Shown here: one piece after another, positions 52,011 through 61,400 of the stretch
How positions within the stretch are numbered: the stretch's first letter is position 1
How the letters are laid out: the number at the start of each line of letters is the position of its first letter
Source: Agarilytica sp033852165
GTDB taxonomy: Bacteria > Pseudomonadota > Gammaproteobacteria > Pseudomonadales > Cellvibrionaceae
Assembly: GCA_033852165.1 (NCBI GenBank)
Contig: JAWSUZ010000028.1
Coordinates: forward strand, 16,306-80,305
Reading direction: 5' to 3'
Length of the DNA: 64,000 nucleotides
The notes under the pieces: model-generated
What the model saw: the letters and a program-made list of their open reading frames with translations, nothing else
What the model was told of the DNA's origin: nothing
The model's database searches: none
Translations under genes and position numbers: made by a program

Positions 52011-53639
52011 TTAAAGGTCGGCAGGTGTTGGAATGGGCGCATCGTTAGGTGAGCCAGGGTAAGGAGGTAGCAAATAAGGGAAGCTACTATCAAAGTCCAT
52101 TGCAGATATGGGCGCACCATCCGTTAACGGTACATTGCCGACTGGCGCATCGCTGGGGTCACATAAACCAATGTTAACGCCTGCTCCGTCTTCACCTAGT
52201 GGTAGATCATGACAAAGGGCACCCATGGCAACACGAAGTGCAATATCCACAGCATCATCACCGGGACGTCGACCGTTGGGGAAGCCTGCTAGATCTCCGG
52301 CGGCTACACCCAGGTAATGTTGGTCTGCGCGTAAAGCGGCGGGAATTTCAGTATTCAAACGCAACATTTCAGAACCGGTTACGGTTGCAAGTTGGTTCAC
52401 GCCCGGTACGCCAGTGAGAAAGCCTGTAACCAAGTCATTACGCGGGATATTGGATGGTGCTAGATCGGCAATGTCTGTTCCTAAAGTTGAATTGACGGCG
52501 TCTCTAAACAACACGTTCACTATCGCGGGGAAAACAGGGTGGGTTACGTAATCCACGAACTGTGCATCATCTTTTGGTTCGCTGGAGTTAAAGCGGTCTT
52601 TGTCCGGGAAACCAATAAATAATTCGTTAACCAAGAAGTTACCTAAGCGCGAAACCTGAGTCCAAGGCCCAAGTGCGATTTCGGGCTTGTTCAACGTGGG
52701 GCGTCGGTTGAGAATGGTTGCTTGACGCAAACTTGCCGTGGTCCAACTACCGATCACGCCATTACCGTCACCGATGACGCAGGCTTTTGGTATTTCAAGC
52801 GCGATGGACGTTATGTTGTTTGTTGCCAAAACATTACGGTTCACATCTTGTGTGACGCCGCCAGGAAAACCGCCGCCATCGCCTGCGCCAGGTGCGCTAT
52901 CGCCTTCGATCGGGACAAAGTTAATCAGATCAAATGTTTCACCTAGCGCAATCTTAAAACCTTCTAAGCGTTGCCCAACAAAAACTTTTCCTGGGCTGTC
53001 ACAGCCTGGGATATTAATGTCATGAATAAAACTTTCGGCGTAGCCTCGGTAATTACCGGGTCCACCAAAGGTTTTTGTACCGCTGTAATCAAAGGGTTTT
53101 GAGAATGAATTCTCACCGCTCGCAGCATCAGTAACTGCCGCTTTGGTTCCACGACGACGATCGCCTGAGACCATGCGAACAGAGTAACTCTCGACGTAGC
53201 TAAGGCCACTGGCGCCTTCTGTCGATATACCGCCAACATTACGCAGTACGGCTGGGATATCTTTCTGGTTCTCTCCCTCGCCAATCGAGAAGCTCACCAC
53301 GCCGCCTTCAGGCACTTGGTTGTTAAAACGGAACTGGAAGGTGAGGTCTTCTATGGCATCTCCATCATTGTCAATGTGAATTTCATACAGAGCATTCTCA
53401 TCCATTGTGAAATAATTCGGTCCACCATAGGCAGCTTGTACCGGAATATAGTTGGCCAAAAAGGTGACGTAGCCTTCACGACCGGGTTCGTAACTGTTAA
53501 ATGCGTAGAAATCCGTTCCATCGACTTGTGGGTATTTTGAAATGTAAGGGGCTTCGCGATGGCTAGAAGCAAAGGCGTTTGCCAAAAAAACTGAGCTGAG
53601 GACAAGTCCTGCCAGCTGCGTAATGTGTTTCTTCTTCAT
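52011..53639 (-). CDS. exported DUF4331 protein
   Basis: 542 residues. Signal peptide ITQLAGLVLSSVFLANAFA followed directly by SSHREAPYISKYPQVDGTDFYAF, the diagnostic start of DUF4331 (PF14224). Further family features: YVTFLANYIPVQAAYGGPNYF, YEIHIDNDGDAIEDLTFQF, and a C-terminal GRRPGDDAVDIALRVAMGALC. Function is unknown; the domain is exported and rich in Asp/Asn and Gly loops. First gene of the lipoprotein-TPR-HupE operon and divergent from an ECF sigma gene across 209 bp. Confidence 0.92.
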   Translation of the reverse strand: MKKKHITQLAGLVLSSVFLANAFASSHREAPYISKYPQVDGTDFYAFNSYEPGREGYVTFLANYIPVQAAYGGPNYFTMDENALYEIHIDNDGDAIEDLTFQFRFNNQVPEGGVVSFSIGEGENQKDIPAVLRNVGGISTEGASGLSYVESYSVRMVSGDRRRGTKAAVTDAASGENSFSKPFDYSGTKTFGGPGNYRGYAESFIHDINIPGCDSPGKVFVGQRLEGFKIALGETFDLINFVPIEGDSAPGAGDGGGFPGGVTQDVNRNVLATNNITSIALEIPKACVIGDGNGVIGSWTTASLRQATILNRRPTLNKPEIALGPWTQVSRLGNFLVNELFIGFPDKDRFNSSEPKDDAQFVDYVTHPVFPAIVNVLFRDAVNSTLGTDIADLAPSNIPRNDLVTGFLTGVPGVNQLATVTGSEMLRLNTEIPAALRADQHYLGVAAGDLAGFPNGRRPGDDAVDIALRVAMGALCHDLPLGEDGAGVNIGLCDPSDAPVGNVPLTDGAPISAMDFDSSFPYLLPPYPGSPNDAPIPTPADL

Positions 53640-53848
53640 GACGGTAATTCCTCAATGGTTGATAGTCGAAGAGTTAAACGCACAAAGAATTAATTTGGAT
53701 GCAAAATAAATTTAAAAGTAACAATTGAGGGATAAATTATGGGGTTTCTCACTGAAACATCCATAAAGTGTAACAAAAGTATCCGCGTGGTAATCCAGCA
53801 TCAAACTACGTGCGTATAAAGCCTGAATAACCAATAAAAACAGGCATT

Positions 53849-54415
53849 ATGGATACGACAAACCACATAAATTTATTAAGTGCGACGGTTCAGGGCGATC
53901 AGAAAGCGTTTGAAGAGTTGTATCGCGATACCTCAGGTAAATTATTCGCCGTGAGCTATCACTTGTTGCAACGCAGAGAATTAGCTGAAGAAGCACTGCA
54001 AGAAGCTTTCGTAAGAATTTGGCACAACGCTTCGGAGTACAGCCACGAACGAGGTTCGGTGCTGTCGTGGATGATTAGCATTGTGCGTTATCGAGCGCTG
54101 GATATGATGCGAGCGGCCAAAGTGCGAAACGATCATATTCGTGATGGCCGAGACAGTAACGAAAATTCGCCAGAAAGTGATGAATCAATTGAACGAATAT
54201 CACCTGAAATTGACTTATCAATCGGGCGAGAAAAAGCAAAGATAGATCGCTGCATGGCGCATTTAGAAAAGCCTCAAGCGGATGCGATTATATTAGCCTA
54301 CTTTCGTGGCTTTACTCATCATGAAGTCTGTCGGCAAATGGAACACCCACTAGGTTCTGTCAAAAGTTGGATAAGGCGGGGTCTTCAACGACTAAAGAGA
54401 TGTATAGAAACATGA
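53849..54415 (+). CDS. ECF RNA polymerase sigma factor
   Basis: 188 residues. Region 2: LFAVSYHLLQRRELAEEALQEAFVRIWHNASEY with VLSWMISIVRYRALDMMRAAK. Region 4: FRGFTHHEVCRQMEHPLGSVKSWIRRGLQRLKRC. It is of the same broad class as the sigma factor at 45096. The anti-sigma gene overlaps it by ATGA, and the divergent DUF4331 operon is the probable regulon. Confidence 0.93.
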   Translation: MDTTNHINLLSATVQGDQKAFEELYRDTSGKLFAVSYHLLQRRELAEEALQEAFVRIWHNASEYSHERGSVLSWMISIVRYRALDMMRAAKVRNDHIRDGRDSNENSPESDESIERISPEIDLSIGREKAKIDRCMAHLEKPQADAIILAYFRGFTHHEVCRQMEHPLGSVKSWIRRGLQRLKRCIET

Positions 54416-55254
54416 AGTACGATGATGAGGAGTTACAGAATGCACTGTCTGCGGAATATGTACTGGGTACCTTGGATGGTAAATCTCGAAGTCGTTATGA
54501 GCGCATGATCATCGATAGCATGATTCTCCGAAGAAATATGTGGCAGTGGGAAAAGAAGCTGAATGGCCTAGGTGAAAGTCTACATGAAGTTGACCCCGAT
54601 GAAAAAGTTTGGAAAGAGGTTGAACAGCGTTTACGATTTCGAGATAAAAATGTAGTAGAAGGACCGTGGAAAAGTGAAGTTGAAAATGACAAAAAAAAAG
54701 AAGAACAAAATAAAGAGAAAACAAAAGAACACGAAAATAGCACGGACATTTACTCCGATTCTGCTGTTAACGTAAGTGATCAGATAAAAACACAAGAACA
54801 AAAAACATCAGGTAATAAAACTAACGAACCCTGGTGGAAAACAAATCTTGCTGCTAGTTTCATTCTCGCGGCCTCAATATTATCCGCCGCTCTGCTTCTG
54901 CCTCAGCCACAAATATTAAACCACGGATTTGAACAGTTGGCTGTTGTGCAGGGCCGAAATTCTGAAACCTTATGGTTTATTGAAATTCACGAAGATACGT
55001 TAAAAATTCGTTCGACAAATAAAGTGGAGCGACACAACATCCAAGATTATGAATTGTGGATAGTAGCAGTTGATGGCCGAGCGCCCATATCACTTGGGCT
55101 ACTGCCTAAACGTGGAGTGGAAAAGTTACCGAGGCCTGCAGTCTTCGACCAGATTGAAATCGCGGCTTTAGCGGTGAGCCTTGAGCCTTTAGGTGGATCA
55201 CCAAGCGGTGCGCCGACACTCGTACTTTATACTACTGAGTTAGTGAGTATTTAA
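54412..55254 (+). CDS. anti-sigma factor, RskA-type
   Basis: 280 residues from ATG 54412, overlapping the sigma stop by 4 bp. The N-terminal anti-sigma region (LQNALSAEYVLGTLDGKSRSRYERMI..WQWEKKLNGLGESL) is followed by a highly charged linker (KKKEEQNKEKTKEHEN), one membrane segment (LAASFILAASILSAALLL) and a periplasmic RskA domain ending ALAVSLEPLGGSPSGAPTLV. It should sequester the sigma factor until an envelope signal. Confidence 0.92.
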   Translation: MKYDDEELQNALSAEYVLGTLDGKSRSRYERMIIDSMILRRNMWQWEKKLNGLGESLHEVDPDEKVWKEVEQRLRFRDKNVVEGPWKSEVENDKKKEEQNKEKTKEHENSTDIYSDSAVNVSDQIKTQEQKTSGNKTNEPWWKTNLAASFILAASILSAALLLPQPQILNHGFEQLAVVQGRNSETLWFIEIHEDTLKIRSTNKVERHNIQDYELWIVAVDGRAPISLGLLPKRGVEKLPRPAVFDQIEIAALAVSLEPLGGSPSGAPTLVLYTTELVSI

Positions 55255-55284
55255 CTGCCATAACGGCGAAGGTGTTTACTCGCT

Positions 55285-55302
55285 ATCACTAAAAATAGTG
55301 AT
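55285..55302. terminator. stem-loop after the anti-sigma gene
   Basis: ATCACTA / TAGTGAT perfect 7-bp stem with an AAAA loop, followed by GCCATTTTCTG. Located 30 bp past the anti-sigma stop and overlapping the 3' end of a small minus-strand frame; may serve both strands. Confidence 0.45.
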
Positions 55303-55459
55303 GCCATTTTCTGATTATTTCCGTATAGACATCATGGCTCATTAAAAATTGAGCAGCTATTCTGTTTGTTGGTGCATTCGTTAATTTGATGTTTTCTTCA
55401 AACGATTTCGAACATCCAAAAATCACCATGATACAAGCCGTCAGTAAACCGGTTCTCAT
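55289..55459 (-). CDS. small putative lipoprotein
   Basis: 56 residues: MRTGLLTACIMVIFGCSKSF has a positively charged start, a hydrophobic stretch and a lipobox (VIFGC), then ~38 residues (TNAPTNRIAAQFLMSHDVY..RKWHHYF). Too short for most gene finders. No strong ribosome-binding site. It may be a genuine small lipoprotein or the 5' end of a lost gene. Confidence 0.4.
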   Translation of the reverse strand: MRTGLLTACIMVIFGCSKSFEENIKLTNAPTNRIAAQFLMSHDVYTEIIRKWHHYF

Positions 55460-55604
55460 ACTCTAAACCATTGTTTTCTCAATCTTATGAGCCAATGTTA
55501 GAGAAAATAAAATCCTGTTCAAACCCTAAAGTTACGTAATCATGGCAAACGTGTTACTTCCAAACAGATAGCGGCCGACTATTAATTTTCCACTAAAAAG
55601 TATG

Positions 55605-56147
55605 CTATTGCAGTGGCGGTAAAAACGCTGATACTGCTTGAATAAGGCCCTTTATCGAATCGGGTAATAGCGCGAGTCGTTGCAAATACTCTTCATGAGT
55701 AAACTCTTCCGCAGAACCCTCGATGACATTATTCAATCGAATACGTTTATTTTCTTGGCTGGAGTCATCGTTATTCCAAGCAAGCCAGGGCGTTTCATTT
55801 TCTGAACCGCTTGGGCTTCCAGTCCGCATAAACTGTCCAAGGTATTGCATAAAGGCTAAGGATAACGCTTCGCGGGATACGCGATTTTCCTCAGTCCATG
55901 CAAATTGGTGAAGGTCATCTCGATCGGTAATAAAGTTACCAAACAAGAAGGGAAGGTCCATTGTGTGGAAGGCAGAAAACGCTTCGACCCAGGGCGCAGG
56001 CATATCATCCCAATTAAAATCATAGCGATAGATCTCTGGATTATGCGTCCGAGCGTGAGAGACTGTGTTGTCTGTTGTAAGGTTCCACAAGTAGCTGTAT
56101 GTTTGGTGGGTTGCTTCGTATACGGGATAAACCTCCAGAAATACCTT
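55605..56147 (-). pseudogene. type-B carboxylesterase, C-terminal remnant
   Basis: 180 sense codons between a TAA at 56150 and the stop at 55605, with no proper start (TTG 56090 is the first candidate). It reads KVFLEVYPVYEATHQTYSYL then WNLTTDN..EIYRYDFNW..FSAFHTMDLPFLFGNF..FMQYLGQFMRTGSP..TPWLAW. This is the C-terminal third of a para-nitrobenzyl-esterase-type enzyme with the region of the catalytic His (AFHTMDLPFLFG). The nucleophile Ser domain is missing, so it is inactive. The 350-bp spacer to the anti-sigma gene otherwise holds only the small lipoprotein frame. Confidence 0.82.
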
Positions 56148-56566
56148 TTAGTTAATATCTGATTTTTCGTTGCGTTATTTCCTTGGTTAAGATTTTATTT
56201 CGATCGAGGACGATTCCTTTCTCAATACTACTGACAAGTTTTATGAAAGGCTTATCAATGGAAAATATGCCGAGAATCCATAGCAATTTCTTAACTAAAA
56301 ATAACAGAATGACAATACCAAAATCATTCAAGCCTGAGGTGAGTTAGGGGACAAGCGGTGATCTTTGACTTCGAGTGGTTTGAATAGAGTCTTTTGCGGG
56401 CCAATAACGGATCTAAAACAATTTTGGAGGGGCCATAGGGATTCGGTGTTAAAGTTTTCTGGCGATCGGGAGTGTGTGGGATCTGTGGGAAGTGCAGAAT
56501 TAAGCGTTGAGGTGTTTTCATATGTTAATTAACCCTGCCGATTTTCGGGCGCTTGATCTTTGTATT
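56148..56566. other. 420-bp region, no gene seen
   Basis: Contains no sign of the missing esterase part and no good open frame. Possibly the scar of the deletion that truncated the esterase. Confidence 0.4.
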
Positions 56567-57355
56567 TCAATCGCCCACATCTTTTGAAATACTTTTCATT
56601 ACATCGTTGATAGTTTTCGCCGTAAGTTCAGGAAACTCCAAAGGGAAAAGATGACCAGCATCTACGGAGACAGTGTCAAAGTGGGGGATTTTTTTATTCC
56701 ACCAACGTAAATCCCCTGAATGAAACGTATCACTTTTACTACCGTAGATAACGGTTCCAGGAACACTGGGGCAAAGTTTTGGTATACGCAGTACTATATG
56801 ATTAATTATGTCAGCTTCAATATTTTGGTTAAAGGCGAGTTCTACGCCGGTCTCTGAAGGAATAAACCCGTGATCTACGTAGTCTTGAAAGCAACGTTTT
56901 TCGAAGTTTTTAAACAGCGATTTATGAGACAGAGATCGAGAAACTTCTTCGGTCCCCGAAAATTGACACCGTCTTCTCAAGGCTCTTTTGACCAGTCCGT
57001 AGCGTTGCCACAATCCCAATTTTTTAGCTAGCCAGATAAACAGCCTTTTCTCTGTTGAAAAAATAACGGGGTCTAGCAGTATCAGATGTTTAAACAGATC
57101 GGGCCGGATTGCTGCTGCAAGAAAAGTAACGGCGCCACCAAGCGAGTGGCCAATGCCAACGACAGGTCCGCTATAGTCTTTTTGGATTGCGTGGATAAGC
57201 TCTTGGGCGTAGTTATTAAGGTCTCCGTTAAGAGGGAAGTCCCCATGCCCGATCAAGTCGATATGGTGAATATTATTCGAATCCAAATTTTCAAAAAGGT
57301 ATGAATAGGTCTTCGCCGGGAATCCGTTGGCGTGAGAAAAATGGACTTTATGCAT
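56567..57355 (-). CDS. alpha/beta-fold hydrolase
   Basis: 262 residues, no signal peptide. Nucleophile elbow VVGIGHSLGGAVTFLAA (Ser near 97), oxyanion-region HFSHANGFPAKTYSYLFENL at the start, acid region TVIYGSKSDTFHSGD, and catalytic His in SVDAGHLFPLEFPE. The family has many substrates (esters, lipids, lactones) and none is shown here. Monocistronic. Confidence 0.85.
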   Translation of the reverse strand: MHKVHFSHANGFPAKTYSYLFENLDSNNIHHIDLIGHGDFPLNGDLNNYAQELIHAIQKDYSGPVVGIGHSLGGAVTFLAAAIRPDLFKHLILLDPVIFSTEKRLFIWLAKKLGLWQRYGLVKRALRRRCQFSGTEEVSRSLSHKSLFKNFEKRCFQDYVDHGFIPSETGVELAFNQNIEADIINHIVLRIPKLCPSVPGTVIYGSKSDTFHSGDLRWWNKKIPHFDTVSVDAGHLFPLEFPELTAKTINDVMKSISKDVGD

Positions 57356-57630
57356 AATGTCTCCATGTGTACATCGGTGTTGGTGGGCTGCGAGCTAATT
57401 CTCTGTCGGCGTTAAGCCTACCATTTATCCTAACTTTTCTAAACTCGACTCAGTTTAACATGCCGGTCAGCTGTATCCCATGGCGTTGTTTGGGCTAAGG
57501 GCATTTAGACGAATGACCACTGGTGACGGGTAATTTCAATAGAATGAAGGTTCTGTCGTATACGGCTGTATCGAAAATGACAGGATTGCTCTAAAATGAA
57601 AAAAGTAGTAATTTTCAAAAGGTCAAAACG

Positions 57631-58020
57631 ATGGAAATATCGATAACAACCCCAGCATTACTTTTCCCCGCTATTTCTTTGCTATTAGTCGCATACTCGA
57701 ATCGATTTGTTGTGCTCACTGGGGTTATTCGAGATTTTAATACCGGAGATGATCCCAGTTATAAGGCGATCATTCGTCGGCAGGTAGAAACCCTTCGGAT
57801 GCGCCTGAAATTGATTCAGGTGATGCAGATTCTGGCCGTGCTATCTTTTGTTATTTGCACGCTCTCCATGTTTTCTGTTTTTATGGATGCTCTATTGTTG
57901 GGTAAGTGGTTGTTTGGCGTGTCACTTTTCTTACTGATGGCGTCACTTATCGTTTCCCTATTTGAAGTGAAAGTGTCGACAAAAGCGATTGATATCGAAA
58001 TTGAAAAACTTGGCAGCTAA
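57631..58020 (+). CDS. DUF2721 family membrane protein
   Basis: 129 residues. Three membrane segments (about 8-25, TPALLFPAISLLLVAYSNRF; 67-88, VMQILAVLSFVICTLSMFSV; 92-112, GKWLFGVSLFLLMASLIVSL) with the family's RQVETLRMRLKLIQ loop. DUF2721 is a small inner-membrane family of unknown role. The barrel gene starts 19 bp downstream. Confidence 0.88.
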   Translation: MEISITTPALLFPAISLLLVAYSNRFVVLTGVIRDFNTGDDPSYKAIIRRQVETLRMRLKLIQVMQILAVLSFVICTLSMFSVFMDALLLGKWLFGVSLFLLMASLIVSLFEVKVSTKAIDIEIEKLGS

Positions 58021-58039
58021 AAGAAGAACTGGTGCAGCT

Positions 58040-58735
58040 ATGGGATACATCAAAACCTCGCTTTTACAGAAGCGACTAGGGTTTATTTTCGGATTTGGAC
58101 TTTTGTTATTAGCCGAGTTTAGCTTTTCTGCAAGCAAGCATAATAACGATGACTTAAGGTTCTATTTCGGCGTCAATTATGGGCTAGGGGATAGTTCGGT
58201 GCAGTTAAACCGAATGTTTGGTAGTGGTGAACTAGATGATTGTCAAAATTGCCGCCTAGACATAGACACTCGGCCCTATTCACTTGTCGTCGGCGTTGAC
58301 TTTAATCGGTATCAAAGTTTTAAAATATCATATGTTGATTTCGACGAGGTTTTTTCCTTTCGGGGGACGATAGGTGGTCAAGGGGTCGAAATCAGTCAAG
58401 AGACCTATGGTGTAGTGGCCGAAGAAAAATTGTCTTACCCCTTATCTCGCCATATTCATTTGTATGGCCAGTTTGGTGTGATTTTTTGGAATTCTAAAGT
58501 GAGCTATTTTGAAAACGGTTCACGGCTGCGGGAAAACGCCGATAGTGATGTGCAGTTAGCATATGGATTTGGCCTTTCTTACCTTGCACATCCTTCACTA
58601 ACGTTATCTGTAGAGTACAATCATTACAACCGATTGGGCGACTCATCGACTGTGGTTGTGAGTGAAAGTTTAGTGGAATCGTTAGATCTGGATATTGAAA
58701 CACTAAACTTTTCGATTGAATATTACTTCCGATGA
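58040..58735 (+). CDS. small outer-membrane beta-barrel (OmpA/OmpW-like fold)
   Basis: 231 residues from ATG 58040; the frame is open from 57989 within the DUF2721 gene. Signal peptide GFIFGFGLLLLAEFSFSAS. About eight amphipathic strands follow (YSLVVGVDFNRYQSFKISYVDF, HIHLYGQFGVIFW, VQLAYGFGLSYLAHPSLTLSVEYNHYNR) ending with the aromatic sorting signal FSIEYYFR. A Cys pair (DDCQNCRLD) lies in an early loop. Role unknown; convergent with the third ECF unit. Confidence 0.82.
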   Translation: MGYIKTSLLQKRLGFIFGFGLLLLAEFSFSASKHNNDDLRFYFGVNYGLGDSSVQLNRMFGSGELDDCQNCRLDIDTRPYSLVVGVDFNRYQSFKISYVDFDEVFSFRGTIGGQGVEISQETYGVVAEEKLSYPLSRHIHLYGQFGVIFWNSKVSYFENGSRLRENADSDVQLAYGFGLSYLAHPSLTLSVEYNHYNRLGDSSTVVVSESLVESLDLDIETLNFSIEYYFR

Positions 58736-58746
58736 TATTCAAAACT

Positions 58747-59352
58747 CTATTCTGGTTTTTCTCCATCAAGCTGACTTTTCAAATGATATAGTTGATTTAA
58801 TACGGGTCTAACCTTGGTTTTAATCGCGTGTTGATTGTAAAAATAGATTCCTATATACAGGCCGAACGCCAATCCCCAGTAACCCCATAGCCCTGCATCG
58901 GGTATGTAGCTTCCGGTTCGTTGTGTGTAACCACCGTAGGACGCTAGCAGTATCGCTGCAAATATGGGCGAGAGATACCAATACGCAACGCTTGTCAATA
59001 ATTTAACTTCTTTTTCACGTTTCTCTATTAAACTATTCAACTTTGCTGCAAGCGTCCAGTCATTAACCGTTGTCAGGCGTAATGCGGTGATAATTTTACC
59101 ACCGACAAAAATACCTGCTGCAATCATAGCGGCCATTCCAATCTGTGAGGGTACATTTAAGCCTTCGGTTGTGAACCACCTAACGCTAACGACGACGATG
59201 ACGGCGATAATGGAAAGTAATTCTACAGCCACCCAAAGTTTTGATTTTTGGTCAAACTTATCCACGTCACGACGAATCGCATCGAAGTTATTTACTTGTG
59301 TAGTCATTTCGATCTCCTGTTTCCACACTTGTTTTAAATCATCTAATTGCAT
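58747..59352 (-). CDS. membrane protein paired with an ECF sigma factor (candidate anti-sigma)
   Basis: 201 residues. A ~40-residue cytoplasmic N-terminus (LDDLKQVWKQEIEMTTQVNNF) and four membrane segments (about 40-60, 72-92, 122-140, 148-170). It overlaps the sigma gene in a TAATG junction, so the two are translationally coupled. There is no ZAS or RskA motif; it resembles multi-pass membrane partners of Bacteroidetes-like ECF factors. Anti-sigma function is inferred from context only. Confidence 0.72.
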   Translation of the reverse strand: MQLDDLKQVWKQEIEMTTQVNNFDAIRRDVDKFDQKSKLWVAVELLSIIAVIVVVSVRWFTTEGLNVPSQIGMAAMIAAGIFVGGKIITALRLTTVNDWTLAAKLNSLIEKREKEVKLLTSVAYWYLSPIFAAILLASYGGYTQRTGSYIPDAGLWGYWGLAFGLYIGIYFYNQHAIKTKVRPVLNQLYHLKSQLDGEKPE

Positions 59353-59828
59353 TAGGTTTCCTCCACGTAGCGGTCGGAAAATGCTTTCTTTAATCGGCTA
59401 ATACGCACCTGAACGTTGTTGATTGGTGTACCGAGGACATCGGCCATTTGCTGGCCTGTGAGCCCGTCGAGATACATCATTAATACCGACGCATCAATAT
59501 CGTTAAGTGAGTTCATAAAATCTTCTAGAATTTCTGCCTGGCATCGCCCGGCTGGGGCTGATTCTGTATGGTTAAATGCTTTTAGCTTTTTAAGTCCTTT
59601 GCGTACGGTAGTGACTTTGCGCAGGCTGGTCATTGCCGTGTTAAAACCGATACGGTAAACCCAGGTTTCTGGGCTAGCATCGCCACGAAACCCTTTGTAG
59701 CTGCGCCAAAGCTGTTCAAGAATCTCTTGATACAGATCTTCAGCGTGGCCACTGTCCGCATAACGACGAGCGATAGCGCGTATACGCCCCTGCTGCCTGT
59801 TGATCAGGTCTTCGAAATCAGCCTGCAT
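59352..59828 (-). CDS. ECF RNA polymerase sigma factor
   Basis: 158 residues, compact. Region 2: RIRAIARRYADSGHAEDLYQEILEQLWRSYKGF with PETWVYRIGFNTAMTSLRK. Region 4: YLDGLTGQQMADVLGTPINNVQVRISRLKKAF. Different class from the two SigK-like factors at 45096 and 53849. The membrane protein gene follows with a one-base overlap. Confidence 0.92.
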   Translation of the reverse strand: MQADFEDLINRQQGRIRAIARRYADSGHAEDLYQEILEQLWRSYKGFRGDASPETWVYRIGFNTAMTSLRKVTTVRKGLKKLKAFNHTESAPAGRCQAEILEDFMNSLNDIDASVLMMYLDGLTGQQMADVLGTPINNVQVRISRLKKAFSDRYVEET

Positions 59829-60118
59829 ACGGTAATCTTATGGGTTGTTTCATGGATATCTATATCTTATGGGTAATGCTATTGAATAACTTAGTCGTGC
59901 TCGATGGGTAAAACTTACATTTTAAATTTCAATCGAGTTTGATCACATTGCAATTCGGATTACGAGATATAAGCCTGTTTATGAGTCGCTATTGCTTAAT
60001 TATTCCTCAAGAGAGCCCTTTAAATTTCGGTCGAGTTTGGTGATTGAAATTGTTAGGACGGGTTTATTGTTGAGCTGCCCCTCTGCATTCTCTGCTCATA
60101 AACTGATAGCATAGACCC
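59829..60118. other. 290-bp spacer with decayed repeat motifs
   Basis: TTTCAATCGAGTTTGATCACATTG (about 59927-59952) and TTTCGGTCGAGTTTGG (about 60024-60039) look like decayed arms of the GGGTCAGACTCGA family. The last ~45 bp match the upstream region of the duplicate gene at 62947. Confidence 0.5.
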
Positions 60119-60976
60119 ATGAAAACAACTTTAGATCACTTACCCGAGCACAAGCAACAAGAGTTGAATTGGGCGTCAGACATCATCACTGAATCCGTTC
60201 AGGTGGAGATGCTTATCCTCTTTGGTAGTTATGCCCGTGGGGATTGGGTTGAAGAGCTTGCTGACGATGGGGTCCATTACCAGTATCAAAGTGATTTTGA
60301 TTTATTGGCGGTAGTCAAAAGCGAGTCTCAAGGAACGAAGATAGAGCGTAAAGATTCATTGCATAAACGTTTGCATCGGGAAATTAAAACGCCAGTGAGC
60401 CTTATTGCTGAAGATATTCAGTTTGTTAACAGGCGCTTAAATAAGGGTCAGTATTTTTACATGGATATTTTGAAAGAAGGCATATTGTTATTCGATAGCG
60501 GTGAGCTTGAACTGGCAGAGGCAAGGGAGCTTAATCAGCAAGAGCGGATACAGTTAGCTCGGGAGGATTTTGAGTATTGGTTTACTAAGGGTAAGAAGTT
60601 CTTAGAGTATTCGGGACTTGCCCTTAGCAATAATGACCATAGCGAAGCTGCTTTTTTTCTTCATCAGGCTGCGGAGCGATTTTACGGGGCTATATTGTTA
60701 GTCTTTACTCGCTATAAACCCAAGACTCACGACCTTTTAAAGCTAGGACAAAGAGTGGCCAGTGTTGAACCGAAATTTATATCTGTTTTTCCACAAAGCA
60801 CAGAAGCAGAAAAATATCGATTTGAATTATTGCGCAAAGCTTATATTGATGCCCGCTACACACCTAGTTATATGATTACCAGTGATGAACTAGAATGGTT
60901 GGCGGAAAGGGCACAATATTTGAAAAAATTAACGGAAACGCTTTGCCAGGAAAAAATTTCTAGTTTTGACATTTAG
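60119..60976 (+). CDS. nucleotidyltransferase-HEPN fusion protein, copy 1
   Basis: 285 residues. The N-terminal MNT-type nucleotidyltransferase has ILFGSYARGDW and, ~20 residues on, SDFDLLAVV (the metal Asp pair). The C-terminal helical domain from ~150 is HEPN, with FTRYKPKTHDLLKL matching the Rx(4-6)H RNase motif. In MntA/HepT systems the transferase adenylylates the HEPN toxin; here both are in one chain. A paralogue at 62947 is almost identical except for residues ~152-215. Both copies share CTGATAGCATAG directly before the ATG and lack a Shine-Dalgarno, so a leaderless mRNA is possible. A Fic-like gene lies between them. Confidence 0.88.
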   Translation: MKTTLDHLPEHKQQELNWASDIITESVQVEMLILFGSYARGDWVEELADDGVHYQYQSDFDLLAVVKSESQGTKIERKDSLHKRLHREIKTPVSLIAEDIQFVNRRLNKGQYFYMDILKEGILLFDSGELELAEARELNQQERIQLAREDFEYWFTKGKKFLEYSGLALSNNDHSEAAFFLHQAAERFYGAILLVFTRYKPKTHDLLKLGQRVASVEPKFISVFPQSTEAEKYRFELLRKAYIDARYTPSYMITSDELEWLAERAQYLKKLTETLCQEKISSFDI

Positions 60977-61372
60977 ATAATGCTCTCGTCACCACGATAT
61001 TCAATCTCAATCGAGTCTTATCCATTTCTGCCCCAGTTAAATAAAACGCTGCATTCGGAGAGCTAGCTATATAGGGGTGTTAAGTAGATAACGATTTGCC
61101 TCCGACATGAATTCGGTATTGCGCCCTCAGGCTCGCCGCACCCAAAGTACTCGCCTTGCTCGCGGGGCATGCTTTAATCCCGTCCATGGGGGCTCGGACA
61201 CAGCATCCTCAATCGAATACCCGGCTCTAGCTTCCTGCGCTAATGCTACGCCCTAACATCTATTTCCCTATAGGCGTCCTGCGCGATCTACTACACCACT
61301 TCCATGTGGTAAATGCTGCATACGGCCTGAGAGATCAACACTCAATTCATATCTAATATTTTACTGGGACAA
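60977..61372. repeat. inverted copy of the 17901-type element, with an insertion
   Basis: Read on the minus strand, 61372-61280 repeats the CAGTAAAAT..TAGATATGAATT..CTCTCAGGCCGTATGCAGCA block of 17911-17975. 61220-61275 holds CTTCCTGCGCTAATGCTACG, shared with 40813-40840. 61100-61200 repeats the CCCATGGACGGG / ACCGAATTCATGTCGG end of 17990-18050. No gene. It fills the space between NTase-HEPN copy 1 and the Fic promoter. Confidence 0.78.
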
Positions 61373-61400
61373 TAGTGAGCCTGACTCCATTGAAATTCCT

